64,000 nucleotides of DNA from Pedobacter punctiformis (GTDB taxonomy: Bacteria > Bacteroidota > Bacteroidia > Sphingobacteriales > Sphingobacteriaceae): the NCBI RefSeq assembly GCF_027213715.1, contig NZ_JAPWGM010000001.1, positions 868,001-932,000 on the forward strand, read 5' to 3'. The stretch's first letter is position 1, and every line of letters starts with the position of its first letter. The position numbers and the translations under genes were made by a program. Under the pieces are notes generated by a model. It did not search any database, had not been told where the DNA came from, and saw only the letters and a list, made by a program, of their open reading frames with translations. Below are positions 7,557-16,475 of the stretch, piece by piece.

Positions 7557-8969
7557 TTACATCAATTTCTTTAACCATTTTAATAATCCCTGTTTTTCTT
7601 TATAGGGTGGATAAATCATCTTCGTTACCCCTAGTTTGGATTGAAAAACAACCGCTCTTTCATGAGAGAAATTTTTGAACCCGAAAATTCCGTGGCAACT
7701 CCCCATCCCACTGCTGTTTACGCCGCCAAAAGGTAAATTAGGATTGCCAATGTGCACCAACACATCGTTAACACATGTACCCCCGGCACTGGTTTCTGTA
7801 ATGATTTTTTCTTTGTTTTCAGCACTATCGCTAAAAATATAAAGGGCCAGAGGTTTATCTTTTGCATTAATAAAATCTATGGCTTCCTGCAAATTTTTGT
7901 AACGTACAACAGGTAAAACCGGACCAAAAATTTCCTCCTGCATAATTGGGTTTCCAGCATTTACTGATATTAAAATGGTTGGATTTATTGTAAGATTCTC
8001 TTCATTGGTCTCTCCTCCCCAAGCCAGTTCAGCACCTTCTTTTAAAGCCTTTTTTAACAGCGTATTTAAACGGTGAAATTGTTTTTCATTAATTATTTTC
8101 CCATATACTTCCTCATTAATTCCTTTCCCTGTAAAAAACATTTTTTCTGTCGCTAACTTATAATGCCTTACAAAATCAGCTTCCAGTTTTTCGTCAATTA
8201 AAACATAATCTGGTGCAATACAGGTTTGTCCGGCATTAACCAGCTTGCCCCAGGCAATTTTCTCTGCAGCTTTTTTCAGATCGGTTGTATTGTCAATAAC
8301 CGCAGGAGATTTCCCCCCAAGTTCCAGCGTAACAGAGGTTAAATTTTTGGCCGCAGCCTCCATCACTACTTTTCCAATTGCTGTACTTCCGGTAAAAAAT
8401 ATATGATCAAATGGCAACTTCAACAAAGCAGTAGAAACTTCCGCATCACCTTCGAAACAAGCAATTTCCTCCGGATTAAACGTTTCTGAAATCAGTTTAT
8501 GAATCACCCTGGCTGTTGTATTGCTTACTTCAGAAGGCTTCAAAATCACACAATTTCCGGCGGCAATAGCGGATACCAATGGACTCATGATTAATTGTAA
8601 GGGGTAATTCCAGGGCGCAATAATTAAACACACACCCTTAGGCTCATAATAAATCTTGTTGCTTGCGAAAAAGTTGCTTAAAGTTTTAGCTGCAGATTTG
8701 GGCTTCATCCAGTTCCGCAATTTTTTAACAGCATGATCTATTTCTGCATAAGTAAAAAACAATTCGGTTACAGCAGTTTCAAAACGGCTTTTGCGCAAAT
8801 CTATCTGTAAAGCAGCATAAATTTCATCTTCAAAACTTTCGAGTGCTTTTTTTAATCTTTTAAGTTTGGCAATTCTGGTTTTAGCATCTGTTTTACGCAG
8901 TGCGAATTTGTGTTGCTGTTGTCTGGCAAAAACTAACTTTATTTCTTCTTCCATTTTATTTGTTGTCAT
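7557..8969 (-). CDS. aldehyde dehydrogenase, class-3-like
   Basis: This 470-residue protein has the NAD(P)-binding segment IIAPWNYPLQL, the FTGSTAIGKVV turn, the general base in TLELGGKSP and the nucleophile Cys250 in NAGQTCIAPDYV. EEIFGPVLP and the final FGGVNSSGMG stretch complete the family pattern. It oxidises aldehydes to acids. The short length and lack of N-terminal extension place it with class 3 / fatty-aldehyde type enzymes. It leads a leftward unit with the YfiT-like and DUF6265 genes, consistent with a detoxification role. A second ATG (MEEEIK) lies five codons inside; either may be used. Confidence 0.93.
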   Translation of the reverse strand: MTTNKMEEEIKLVFARQQQHKFALRKTDAKTRIAKLKRLKKALESFEDEIYAALQIDLRKSRFETAVTELFFTYAEIDHAVKKLRNWMKPKSAAKTLSNFFASNKIYYEPKGVCLIIAPWNYPLQLIMSPLVSAIAAGNCVILKPSEVSNTTARVIHKLISETFNPEEIACFEGDAEVSTALLKLPFDHIFFTGSTAIGKVVMEAAAKNLTSVTLELGGKSPAVIDNTTDLKKAAEKIAWGKLVNAGQTCIAPDYVLIDEKLEADFVRHYKLATEKMFFTGKGINEEVYGKIINEKQFHRLNTLLKKALKEGAELAWGGETNEENLTINPTILISVNAGNPIMQEEIFGPVLPVVRYKNLQEAIDFINAKDKPLALYIFSDSAENKEKIITETSAGGTCVNDVLVHIGNPNLPFGGVNSSGMGSCHGIFGFKNFSHERAVVFQSKLGVTKMIYPPYKEKQGLLKWLKKLM

Positions 8970-9115
8970 CTCAAATTTTGCTAAACACTTGAACAGGTTT
9001 TCGGTAAATTCAGACAGACATAACTAAGGTGCGAGTTAAATTTAGTTAAAATGAACTCATTTCATTAAAAATTCATTCATTTAAAGCATATTGCAGTTAA
9101 TTTTAAATCCCACGA

Positions 9116-10303
9116 ATGAAGAAATTGTTTTTTGTTTTGGTATTACTAATCCCCTTGATTATAAATGCGCAAACGATTAAAACAGATGTATTGGTTTTAG
9201 GCAACAAAGAAGCTGCCTTTGCTGCCGGCGTACAGGCATCAGAATCGGGTGTAAATTGTATTGTTTTTACGCAAAGCGATGGCTTTAAAATAGAAAACCT
9301 TAATCGCTACAAAACAAACGGAGTAATTAAAGCATTTGAAAAAAGGGCAAGAAAATCTTTAAAAATTGCCGATAGCTTAGCCCTTCCGGTAATGTCCAAT
9401 CAAATTACAAATGCGGTAATAAAAAACTGGGCTGACAGCTCAAAGCTTTTTGATGTAATGAATAATGTACCTTATCAGGAAATTAAACGTACTGGAAATG
9501 GTTGGGAAATAAAGTTAACAACTGAAAAAAGCATAAAAGCAAGGGTTCTTGTAATTGCGGATGGTTTGGATAAAGTGATGGCTGCCTTAAAAATGACTCC
9601 ATTAAAACCTGCCGAAACTAAATCCTTGAATTACAATGAAACTTTTTACCGGACTACGCTTGCCGGAACAACCGGTAAAGCAGAATTTCTATCTCTTTAC
9701 GACCTCCTTATTCCCAATCAGGAAAATTTATTATACATCCCTGCTGATCATTTAGAACTCGGGCAAGCGGCGGGAGCAACTGCAGCCTATGCCGCATTTT
9801 ATCAGAAAAAAACAAGTGAATCTGTTTTAAAAGCAATTCAGGGAGAATTGCTGAGTTATAAACTTTCGTTAATGCCTTTTGATGATGTTGAAATTGCAGA
9901 TTCAAACTGGCTTGCCATGCAAAAAATTGGCATCACCGGAATGATTAAAGCTGAATTAAAAAATGGAAAGGCATATTTTAATCCTGCACAAGCGGTTACT
10001 TACGACGAAATTAAACAACCCTTAAAAGATTATTACTATAAAGCACAAATTTGGCTCGATGACCATAAAAATGAGCTCATTAATTTAGAAAATGTAATCT
10101 CTCTGGTTTGCTATGTTGGCAATAAATCAGTAGACGCAACGAAGGCTGAACTTGAAAAAAAGTGGAACAAATCTTATAAATTCGATTCAAAATATGACTT
10201 AAAGAAGGTATTAAACCGCCGCGAATTTTCGGTTATTATAAACGAATACTTAAAACCATTTGACACTGTAAATGTAGACAAAATGGGGCGGGTTATTCGA
10301 TAG
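9116..10303 (+). CDS. exported FAD-oxidoreductase-like protein with degraded nucleotide motif
   Basis: This 395-residue protein has a signal peptide (about 1-19, INAQ) followed by KTDVLVLGNKEAAFAAG, where the FAD-dependent oxidoreductase family (xanthan-lyase-associated type) normally has GxGxxG. It keeps family-like features later (ARVLVIADG, and LELGQAAGATAAYAAF resembling the family's GQAAGxAAA helix). The glycine-rich loop reads GNKEAA, so FAD binding may be lost or altered. The C-terminal part (about 280-395) is lysine-rich and unrecognised. It stands alone upstream of the S9 peptidase, 151 bases away. Family assignment is moderate; function unknown. Confidence 0.6.
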   Translation: MKKLFFVLVLLIPLIINAQTIKTDVLVLGNKEAAFAAGVQASESGVNCIVFTQSDGFKIENLNRYKTNGVIKAFEKRARKSLKIADSLALPVMSNQITNAVIKNWADSSKLFDVMNNVPYQEIKRTGNGWEIKLTTEKSIKARVLVIADGLDKVMAALKMTPLKPAETKSLNYNETFYRTTLAGTTGKAEFLSLYDLLIPNQENLLYIPADHLELGQAAGATAAYAAFYQKKTSESVLKAIQGELLSYKLSLMPFDDVEIADSNWLAMQKIGITGMIKAELKNGKAYFNPAQAVTYDEIKQPLKDYYYKAQIWLDDHKNELINLENVISLVCYVGNKSVDATKAELEKKWNKSYKFDSKYDLKKVLNRREFSVIINEYLKPFDTVNVDKMGRVIR

Positions 10304-10454
10304 GCCTTTGCCTCTGAAGATGATATCAGGTATATTTTTGGTAATTTCAGTAGCTCCGTGGCAATTCTTTTATTCATTAACTGGTGTAACATTTCCATTT
10401 CCTTACTGATTTAATTTCTGCATTATCTAAATTGCGTTATCCAAACTAAATTTC

Positions 10455-12827
10455 ATGAAGAAATATTTACTTTTCCTTTTGCTCTGCCCGGGCGGGTATG
10501 CTTTTGCACAACAGATTGCCCCGCTTACTGTTGATAAGATTATGCGTGATCCAAAATGGATGGGCGTTGCACCAACCAATTACCGCTGGACAGCCGATAG
10601 CAAAACCCTGTATTTTAACTGGAATCCTGAAAACAAAACCAAAGAAGAGTTATACAAGGTTTCAGTAAATTCAACAAAACCTGTAAAAGCTACAGAAAAA
10701 GAGGACGAAAAATTATTAAGCTTAAACTACGTTTACAATAAAGAAAATACTCTTGGTCTGGTTGAAAAAAGTGGAGATATTTATCTTCAAAACTTGAAAA
10801 CCAATAAAGAAACCCGCTTAACCAATACGCTTGAACGGGAAAGTAATCCGGTTTTTTTAACCAATGGAAATATCGTTTTTCAAAAAGAAGATAATCTTTA
10901 CGAAGTTGATCTTCAATCTGCAGAAACCAAACAACTAACCAATTTTGTTAAAGGAAAAAAGCCTTCAAAAACTGATGGTAAAATATCTGAACAGGATAAA
11001 TGGTTAAAAGCAGAACAAACTGATCTTTTCGATATTATTAAAAAAAGAAATGCCGAAGCCAAAGATAAACCCAGAAATGCGAGAGGGCGTTTTGCCGCGG
11101 ACACAAAATCACTAAAAGAAATTTATACCGAAGAAAAGTTTTTAAATGGTGTGGTTATTAGTCCTGATGGGCATTTCATTACCTACAAACTCATCAGTCC
11201 CGCTCAAAATAACCACAACACCATCGTACCTAATTATGTTACCTCATCGGGTTATACAGAAGATATTCCCGGACGAACAAAGGTTGGAGAAAATGAGGGT
11301 ACTTCGCAAAGTTTTATCTACGATACACAAAAAGACACCGTTTATGTGATTCAAACAGCTACCATTCCCGGAATAAAAGATTTACCGGATTATCTAAAGG
11401 ATTATCCTAAAGCACAGGAAGAGGCTAAAAAGAAAAATGAAGATCGTAATGTAAACCTTTTTGGCCCCATATGGAATGAAAACGGAAGCACGGGAATTAT
11501 GATTGCCGTTTCTACGGATAATAAAGACCGCTGGATTTTAAAACTCGATGCACCAACAGGTAACCTTTCTTTAGTTAACCGCCAAAGAGATGAAGCCTGG
11601 ATTGGAGGTCCTGGAATTGGGAGTTACTACTCCGGAAACGTTGGTTGGATAGACAATAACCGTTTTTATTATCAAAGTGAGGCTACGGGGTATTCACATT
11701 TATATGTTGCAAACCTTTCAACCGGAGAACAGAAACAATTAACTTCAGGAAAATGGGAAGTACAAACATTAAAACTATCTAAAGATAAAAGTACCTTTTA
11801 TTTTACCGCCAATAAAGAACATCCGGGAATAACCAATTTCTTTAAAATTGGGGTAAACGGAGGCGAGCCAATCCAAATTACCAGCATGAAAGGCTTAAAT
11901 GAAATCACACTTTCTCCTGACGAAAAGTGGATTGCCATTAATTATTCTTTTATGGATAAGCCATGGGAACTATATCTGCAAGCGAATAATGCGGGAGCAA
12001 ATGCCGTTAAAATTACTCAATCTACGTCAACAGAATTTAATTCATATAAATGGCGTCAGCCCGAGTTGGTTAGTTTTAAAAACCGATACGGTGCCGACGT
12101 GTATGCAAGAATTTATAAATCTGAAAATCCAGATCCCAATCGTCCTGCGGTTGTTTTTGTTCATGGCGCTGGTTATCTTCAGAATGTGCATTATGGCTGG
12201 AGTCAGTATTTCCGCGAATATATGTTTAACAACTTGCTTGCAGACAATGGTTACACTGTAATTGACATTGATTACACCGGAAGTTCAGGGTATGGCCGCG
12301 ACCATCGTACGGGGATTTACCGCCACATGGGTGGAAAAGATTTAACCGATCAGGTAGATGGCGTGAAGCTTTTAGTAGAAAAATATGGGGTTAACCCCAA
12401 GCATGTGGGTTTATATGGCGGCTCTTACGGCGGATTTATTACCCTGATGGCTATGTTTAATGAGCCGGATGTATTTACAAGCGGAGCCGCATTAAGATCG
12501 GTAACCGATTGGGCACATTACAACTACGGTTATACTTCGAACATCTTAAATGAACCATTTAATGATCCGATTGCCTACAAACAAAGCTCCCCCATCTATT
12601 TTGCGGATAAGCTGAAGGGAAATTTATTAATGGCCCACGGAATGGTTGATGTAAACGTTCATTTTCAGGACATTGTAAGAATTACGCAACGCTTTATTGA
12701 GCTGGGCAAAAACAATTGGGAACTGGCTGTTTATCCGGTAGAAGATCATGGTTTTATTGAACCCAGCAGCTGGACAGATGAATACAAGCGAATTTTTAAG
12801 CTGTACGAAAATACATTGAAGAAATAA
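10455..12827 (+). CDS. S9 family prolyl oligopeptidase / dipeptidyl peptidase IV-type
   Basis: This 790-residue exported protein has a signal peptide (about 1-19, AFAQQ). A long beta-propeller region (about 40-540) has WD40-like/PD40 repeats, and a C-terminal alpha/beta-hydrolase domain follows. The catalytic triad is Ser657 in YGGSYGGF, Asp732 in GMVDVNVHF and His765 in EDHGFIEP. Such enzymes cleave dipeptides, typically after proline, in the periplasm. Length is standard. It is monocistronic and followed by a hairpin repeat at 12844. Confidence 0.92.
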   Translation: MKKYLLFLLLCPGGYAFAQQIAPLTVDKIMRDPKWMGVAPTNYRWTADSKTLYFNWNPENKTKEELYKVSVNSTKPVKATEKEDEKLLSLNYVYNKENTLGLVEKSGDIYLQNLKTNKETRLTNTLERESNPVFLTNGNIVFQKEDNLYEVDLQSAETKQLTNFVKGKKPSKTDGKISEQDKWLKAEQTDLFDIIKKRNAEAKDKPRNARGRFAADTKSLKEIYTEEKFLNGVVISPDGHFITYKLISPAQNNHNTIVPNYVTSSGYTEDIPGRTKVGENEGTSQSFIYDTQKDTVYVIQTATIPGIKDLPDYLKDYPKAQEEAKKKNEDRNVNLFGPIWNENGSTGIMIAVSTDNKDRWILKLDAPTGNLSLVNRQRDEAWIGGPGIGSYYSGNVGWIDNNRFYYQSEATGYSHLYVANLSTGEQKQLTSGKWEVQTLKLSKDKSTFYFTANKEHPGITNFFKIGVNGGEPIQITSMKGLNEITLSPDEKWIAINYSFMDKPWELYLQANNAGANAVKITQSTSTEFNSYKWRQPELVSFKNRYGADVYARIYKSENPDPNRPAVVFVHGAGYLQNVHYGWSQYFREYMFNNLLADNGYTVIDIDYTGSSGYGRDHRTGIYRHMGGKDLTDQVDGVKLLVEKYGVNPKHVGLYGGSYGGFITLMAMFNEPDVFTSGAALRSVTDWAHYNYGYTSNILNEPFNDPIAYKQSSPIYFADKLKGNLLMAHGMVDVNVHFQDIVRITQRFIELGKNNWELAVYPVEDHGFIEPSSWTDEYKRIFKLYENTLKK

Positions 12828-12843
12828 CTTAGCGCCCAAATAC

Positions 12844-12908
12844 TGTCATACTGAGGTACGAAGCATCTGAAACAAATGAAACAGATACTTCGTACCTTAG
12901 GTGTGACA
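12844..12908. repeat. intergenic inverted repeat, REP-like
   Basis: The left arm 12844-12869 (begins TGTCATACTGAGGTACGAAG) and right arm 12882-12908 (ends CGTACCTTAGGTGTGACA) form an imperfect hairpin around a 12-base centre. It is the same sequence family as 61164-61278, and it sits directly after the S9 peptidase. Confidence 0.7.
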
Positions 12909-13015
12909 AAAACCTACAAAATACCGAAATAGAAATCTATTATAAGTTTTTTAATAAATATAGTTTTCATCTATATTAATATCAATAAATACAATGAACT
13001 ATTAATAAAACCGGG

Positions 13016-13046
13016 TTGATTGGCAAGTGATTTAGCCTTACCTTTG
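13016..13046 (+). promoter_or_regulatory. promoter of the peroxiredoxin operon (-33 TTG, -7 TACCTTTG)
   Basis: TACCTTTG (13039-13046) matches TAnnTTTG, and a TTG at 13016-13018 starts 23 bases before it, the spacing also seen at the sigma-gene promoter. The leader before ATG 13073 would be about 20 bases. Confidence 0.65.
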
Positions 13047-13072
13047 TGCCACAAAATTAAAGACAAAAAATT

Positions 13073-13705
13073 ATGGCAATAGTAGGTAAAAAATTCCCAA
13101 GTGTTAGTATTGATGCAATGTCAGATATGGGTGATGACTTGAAAATCAATGTATTTGAAGAAGCTGTAAATAAAAACAGTAAAGTATTATTATTCTGGTA
13201 TCCAAAAGACTTTACTTTCGTTTGCCCTACAGAGTTACACGCTTTTCAGGCAGCATTACCTGAGTTCGAAAAAAGAAATACAATTGTTATCGGTGCTTCA
13301 TGCGATACAAACGAAGTCCACTTCGCATGGTTAAATACTCCAAAAGATAATGGTGGTATTGAAGGTGTAACTTATCCAATTTTAGCGGATACACACAGAC
13401 ATTTATCTAACATTTTAGGTATTCTTGATCAGGAAGTTGAATATGATGAAGAAGGAAATGAAGTGTTTACAGGTTCAAACGTTTCTTTCAGAGCAACTTA
13501 TTTAATTGACGAAACTGGTAAAGTTTTCCACGAAAGTGTAAACGATATGCCGCTTGGCAGAAACGTGAAAGAATATTTACGTTTAATTGATGCTTATGCT
13601 CACGTTCAAAAACATGGCGAAGTTTGTCCTGCAAACTGGGAAGAAGGAAAAGAAGCAATGAATGCAAACAGAACTGGCGTTGCTGAATATTTAGCCGCTA
13701 ACTAA
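13073..13705 (+). CDS. 2-Cys peroxiredoxin (AhpC/Prx type)
   Basis: This 210-residue cytoplasmic peroxidase has peroxidatic Cys51 in FTFVCPTEL and resolving Cys185 in GEVCPANW. It reduces H2O2 and organic peroxides. A thioredoxin gene starts 14 bases downstream and is the likely electron donor, since no AhpF is present. Codon use is A/T-rich and regular, as in highly expressed genes. Its own promoter is at 13016-13046. Confidence 0.95.
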   Translation: MAIVGKKFPSVSIDAMSDMGDDLKINVFEEAVNKNSKVLLFWYPKDFTFVCPTELHAFQAALPEFEKRNTIVIGASCDTNEVHFAWLNTPKDNGGIEGVTYPILADTHRHLSNILGILDQEVEYDEEGNEVFTGSNVSFRATYLIDETGKVFHESVNDMPLGRNVKEYLRLIDAYAHVQKHGEVCPANWEEGKEAMNANRTGVAEYLAAN

Positions 13706-13719
13706 TTAAAACAACCATT

Positions 13720-14028
13720 ATGTTTTTAGAATTAACAGAAGATAATCTTCAACAATATCTGGCCGATAATAGCAAGGTAATGGTTCAGTATGCTGCATCA
13801 TGGTGTGGTAACTGCAGAATCATGAAACCGAAGTTTAAAAAGTTGGCTTCAGAAAATGAAGATGTTGCTTTCTTAATTGTTGATGCTGAAAAATTTCCAG
13901 GCTCCCGCAAATTTGCCAACGTAGATAACTTGCCAACATTTGCAGCCTTTGAAGGCGGATCTTTGGTTGATCAGGTACAAACCAACAAAGCAGAAGGTTT
14001 AGTAGAATTATTTAATAAAATAAAGTAA
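13720..14028 (+). CDS. thioredoxin family protein
   Basis: This compact 102-residue thioredoxin fold has the active site SWCGNCRIMKP (Cys29, Cys32), the VDAEKFP strand and a cis-proline in NLPTFAAF. The active-site dipeptide is Gly-Asn instead of the usual Gly-Pro, which shifts redox potential in related proteins. No signal peptide is seen, so it is cytoplasmic. Positioned between a peroxiredoxin and a small helical protein whose ATG overlaps its stop, it is most likely the reductant for the peroxiredoxin. Confidence 0.9.
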   Translation: MFLELTEDNLQQYLADNSKVMVQYAASWCGNCRIMKPKFKKLASENEDVAFLIVDAEKFPGSRKFANVDNLPTFAAFEGGSLVDQVQTNKAEGLVELFNKIK

Positions 14029-14276
14029 TGAAGATTCCAGTAATAAGACAATTATTTCAAAATACAACCCCTGAACAACTTGAAACAACTTTGGAGGTTT
14101 TAGAGGCCTTTTGTGAGTTTAGAGGCGTTAGCGAAGCAGAAGTTGATGTAGCCGGCGAGATGATCACTAATATTTGTGGTGCGCTTGAGGTACACCAAAT
14201 GGTGAAAGATGGTGCTGTAGAAAAAGATGCGCTTAATGCATTCGGACAAAAAGTAATGGGGTCTATTGACAGGTAA
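14028..14276 (+). CDS. small helical protein, DUF6952-like, in peroxiredoxin operon
   Basis: This 82-residue all-helical, acidic protein begins MKIPVIRQLFQN, with a Cys in LEAFCEFRG and another in NICGALEVHQM. It resembles the small DUF6952 family found beside thioredoxin and peroxiredoxin genes in Bacteroidota; function unknown. The ATG overlaps the thioredoxin stop (TAATG), so translation is coupled. A strong terminator follows at 14312. The two cysteines make a redox partner role possible, as inference. Confidence 0.75.
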   Translation: MKIPVIRQLFQNTTPEQLETTLEVLEAFCEFRGVSEAEVDVAGEMITNICGALEVHQMVKDGAVEKDALNAFGQKVMGSIDR

Positions 14277-14311
14277 GCGATCTTAAAACTGATTTACTTT
14301 TATTAAAATAT

Positions 14312-14346
14312 AAACCCTCGCAGATGAAAATTTTCGGGGGTTTTTT
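14312..14346 (+). terminator. terminator of the peroxiredoxin-thioredoxin operon
   Basis: AAACCCTCG (14312-14320) pairs with CGGGGGTTT (14335-14343), with one G-U pair, followed by an uninterrupted T-run. Confidence 0.85.
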
Positions 14347-14369
14347 AATGGCATTCTTTTTAACCAACT

Positions 14370-14391
14370 ATAGTTTGATTTTTATAACTTT
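14370..14391. repeat. 22-base direct repeat, copy 1 (candidate AraC-type operator)
   Basis: TAGTTTGATTTTTATAACTT plus one flanking base on each side is repeated identically at 15290-15311. This copy ends 5 bases before the regulator's ATG, so binding would block its own expression. Confidence 0.6.
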
Positions 14392-14396
14392 ACTAA

Positions 14397-15293
14397 ATGA
14401 AAACGGAAACTATAGAGGATTTTTACAGTCGCATTTCGCCGGGTTATTCATTAGGGCAGCGTTATAAGCCTCAACAATTTAATGTACAGCCCCGTAATTA
14501 TAATTGCGGGACCTCTGCAACCGCTTATAACCGCCGTGATTTTTATAAAATATCATTTGTCATTGGCGAAGGGACACTTTATTACGCCAATAAAGGCATA
14601 AAGATTGATCGCCCAGCATTAATGTTTTCCAATCCAATGATTCCTTATGCATGGGAACCGTCATCGGAAGAACAAAGGGGTTATTTTTGTTTATTTACTG
14701 AAAGTTTTATTCATACTGAAAGCCATCAAAACAGCGTTTTAGAATCTCCTCTTTTTAAAGTAGGTAGCGACCCGGTATTTTTTCTGGATGCAAAGCAGGA
14801 AGAAAAGGTAAGTTCTATTTACGAATCCATGATGCAGGAAATAGAAACGGATTACCTGCATAAAACCGAGCTTTTAAGGTCTTATGTGCATTTGTTAATC
14901 CATGAAGCATTAAAAATGCAACCCGCACAAAGTTATTTTAAACATGCAAATGCCACTTCCAGGATCACCAATCTTTTTCTTGAGCTTTTAGAGCGGCAAT
15001 TTCCGATTGATACGCCAAAACATTATTTATCACTTAAGACCCCAAATGATTTTGCACTTAAACTGTCTGTCCATGTTAATCATTTAAACCGGGCGGTAAA
15101 ACAGATTACCGGAAAAACAACGGGATTACATATTGCAGATAGAATTATGTCTGAAGCCAAGGCGTTACTTAAACATACCGACTGGAATGTAGCAGAAATT
15201 GCAAATTGCCTGGGCTTTGAATACCCTGCCTATTTTAACAATTTTTTCAAAAAACACGCCTCAATCACGCCAAGCTCTTTCAGGTTTCAATAG
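14397..15293 (+). CDS. AraC family transcriptional regulator
   Basis: This 298-residue protein has an N-terminal cupin-like sensing domain (about 30-140) and a C-terminal AraC DNA-binding pair of helix-turn-helices (about 195-298). The latter includes LSVHVNHLNRAVKQITGKT and WNVAEIANCLGFEYPAYFNNFFKKH. It lies directly upstream of an aldo/keto reductase. An identical 22-base repeat precedes both genes, so it probably controls itself and the reductase. The inducer is unknown; aldehydes are a reasonable guess from the neighbour. Confidence 0.92.
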   Translation: MKTETIEDFYSRISPGYSLGQRYKPQQFNVQPRNYNCGTSATAYNRRDFYKISFVIGEGTLYYANKGIKIDRPALMFSNPMIPYAWEPSSEEQRGYFCLFTESFIHTESHQNSVLESPLFKVGSDPVFFLDAKQEEKVSSIYESMMQEIETDYLHKTELLRSYVHLLIHEALKMQPAQSYFKHANATSRITNLFLELLERQFPIDTPKHYLSLKTPNDFALKLSVHVNHLNRAVKQITGKTTGLHIADRIMSEAKALLKHTDWNVAEIANCLGFEYPAYFNNFFKKHASITPSSFRFQ

Positions 15294-15311
15294 TTTGATT
15301 TTTATAACTTT
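15290..15311. repeat. 22-base direct repeat, copy 2 (candidate AraC-type operator)
   Basis: Identical to 14370-14391. It begins at the last codon of the regulator and lies 40 bases upstream of the reductase -7 box, a classic activator position. Confidence 0.6.
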
Positions 15312-15350
15312 TGGTTAGATTAGCTTAATTCGCTTCTTCCTGTTGTGCTG

Positions 15351-15358
15351 TAAATTTG
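15351..15358 (+). promoter_or_regulatory. candidate -7 box TAAATTTG of the aldo/keto reductase
   Basis: TAAATTTG fits the Bacteroidota consensus and sits 31 bases before the ATG at 15390. The upstream 22-base repeat is where an activator would bind. No good -33 TTTG is visible, which is common for activator-dependent promoters. Confidence 0.55.
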
Positions 15359-15389
15359 TTTAATCAAAAACAAAGAAAATACAACGATT

Positions 15390-16394
15390 ATGAAATACAA
15401 AAAATTAGGTAAAACAGATGAGCAGCTTTCAGCATTGGGCTTAGGTTGTATGGGCATGAGTTTCGCTTATGGTCCAACGGATGATGACGAATCCATTGCC
15501 ACGTTACACAAAGCACTGGATTTAGGCATAAATTTTTGGGATACAGCCGATATGTATGCAAACGGCGATAATGAAAGTCTTATTTCAAAAGTATTGGTTC
15601 CAAACCGTGATAAAATTTTTATTGCCACAAAATTTGGATTCCGTTTTAAAGGAGATGAAGCAAGCCCAAGTAGCTCTGCAAACACTTATTTTGATGGTTC
15701 TCCGGCTTATATCAAAATTGCTGTAGAAAAAAGCTTAAAAAGGCTTAAAATAGAGACCATAGATCTTTATTACGCACACAGAATAGATCCAAATGTGCCG
15801 GTTGAAGATATGGTAGGTGCAATGGCAGAATTGGTGAAAGAAGGGAAAGTGCGTTATTTAGGCCTTTCAGAAGCTTCTCCTGCCTCAATCCGGAAAGCAC
15901 AAGCCGTTCATCCCATCGCGGCATTGCAAAGTGAGTATTCTTTATTAACCCGGGATGTTGAAGGCGAAATTCTGTCAACGGTAAGAGAGTTGGGCATCAG
16001 TTTAATTCCATACAGCCCACTGGCCCGCGGCTTGGTTACCAATACCTTTACCAATGTAGCTGATTTAGCCGAAACTGATTTCAGAAGAACATTACCCCGA
16101 TATCAGCAAGAGTATGCCGATAACAATAAAAAACTGGTTGAAGGTTTCGCGGCTATTGCAAACAATAAAAATTGTACCCCAGCTCAACTGGCTTTGGCGT
16201 GGGTATTGGCTCAGGGTGATGATATTATTCCTATTCCGGGAACTAAAAAAAGAAAATACCTGGAAGAAAATGCAGGTGCTATCGATGTGAATTTATCCGC
16301 AACTGATTTTAAAGCTATCGATGACCTTTTAAATCAGTTTCCGGATACGGGAGCCAGATATAGCGAAGGCGCCTTGAAATTAGTTGATAAATAA
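15390..16394 (+). CDS. aldo/keto reductase
   Basis: This 334-residue protein has a TIM-barrel with the family elements [24 protein letters not shown] (catalytic Asp and Tyr), FIATKFGF and [11 protein letters not shown]. It also has [15 protein letters not shown] for NADP(H) binding. It reduces aldehydes and ketones in the cytoplasm; it looks like the YakC/AKR13-type subgroup. It follows its probable AraC regulator and is closed by a 20-bp hairpin terminator. The substrate cannot be read from the sequence. Confidence 0.93.
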   Translation: MKYKKLGKTDEQLSALGLGCMGMSFAYGPTDDDESIATLHKALDLGINFWDTADMYANGDNESLISKVLVPNRDKIFIATKFGFRFKGDEASPSSSANTYFDGSPAYIKIAVEKSLKRLKIETIDLYYAHRIDPNVPVEDMVGAMAELVKEGKVRYLGLSEASPASIRKAQAVHPIAALQSEYSLLTRDVEGEILSTVRELGISLIPYSPLARGLVTNTFTNVADLAETDFRRTLPRYQQEYADNNKKLVEGFAAIANNKNCTPAQLALAWVLAQGDDIIPIPGTKKRKYLEENAGAIDVNLSATDFKAIDDLLNQFPDTGARYSEGALKLVDK

Positions 16395-16396
16395 TT

Positions 16397-16447
16397 GATT
16401 TTGAGAGAGGGTTTATTTTACATAAACTCTCTCTCAAAATCGTTTTT
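16397..16447 (+). terminator. strong terminator after the aldo/keto reductase
   Basis: A 20-bp stem (16397-16416 with 16422-16441, one G-U pair, no mismatch) closes a 5-base loop. It is followed by GTTTTT. Its GAGAGAG/CTCTCTC core is unusually long. Confidence 0.85.
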
Positions 16448-16475
16448 ATTACATAAATTATAAAGAATCTATACC

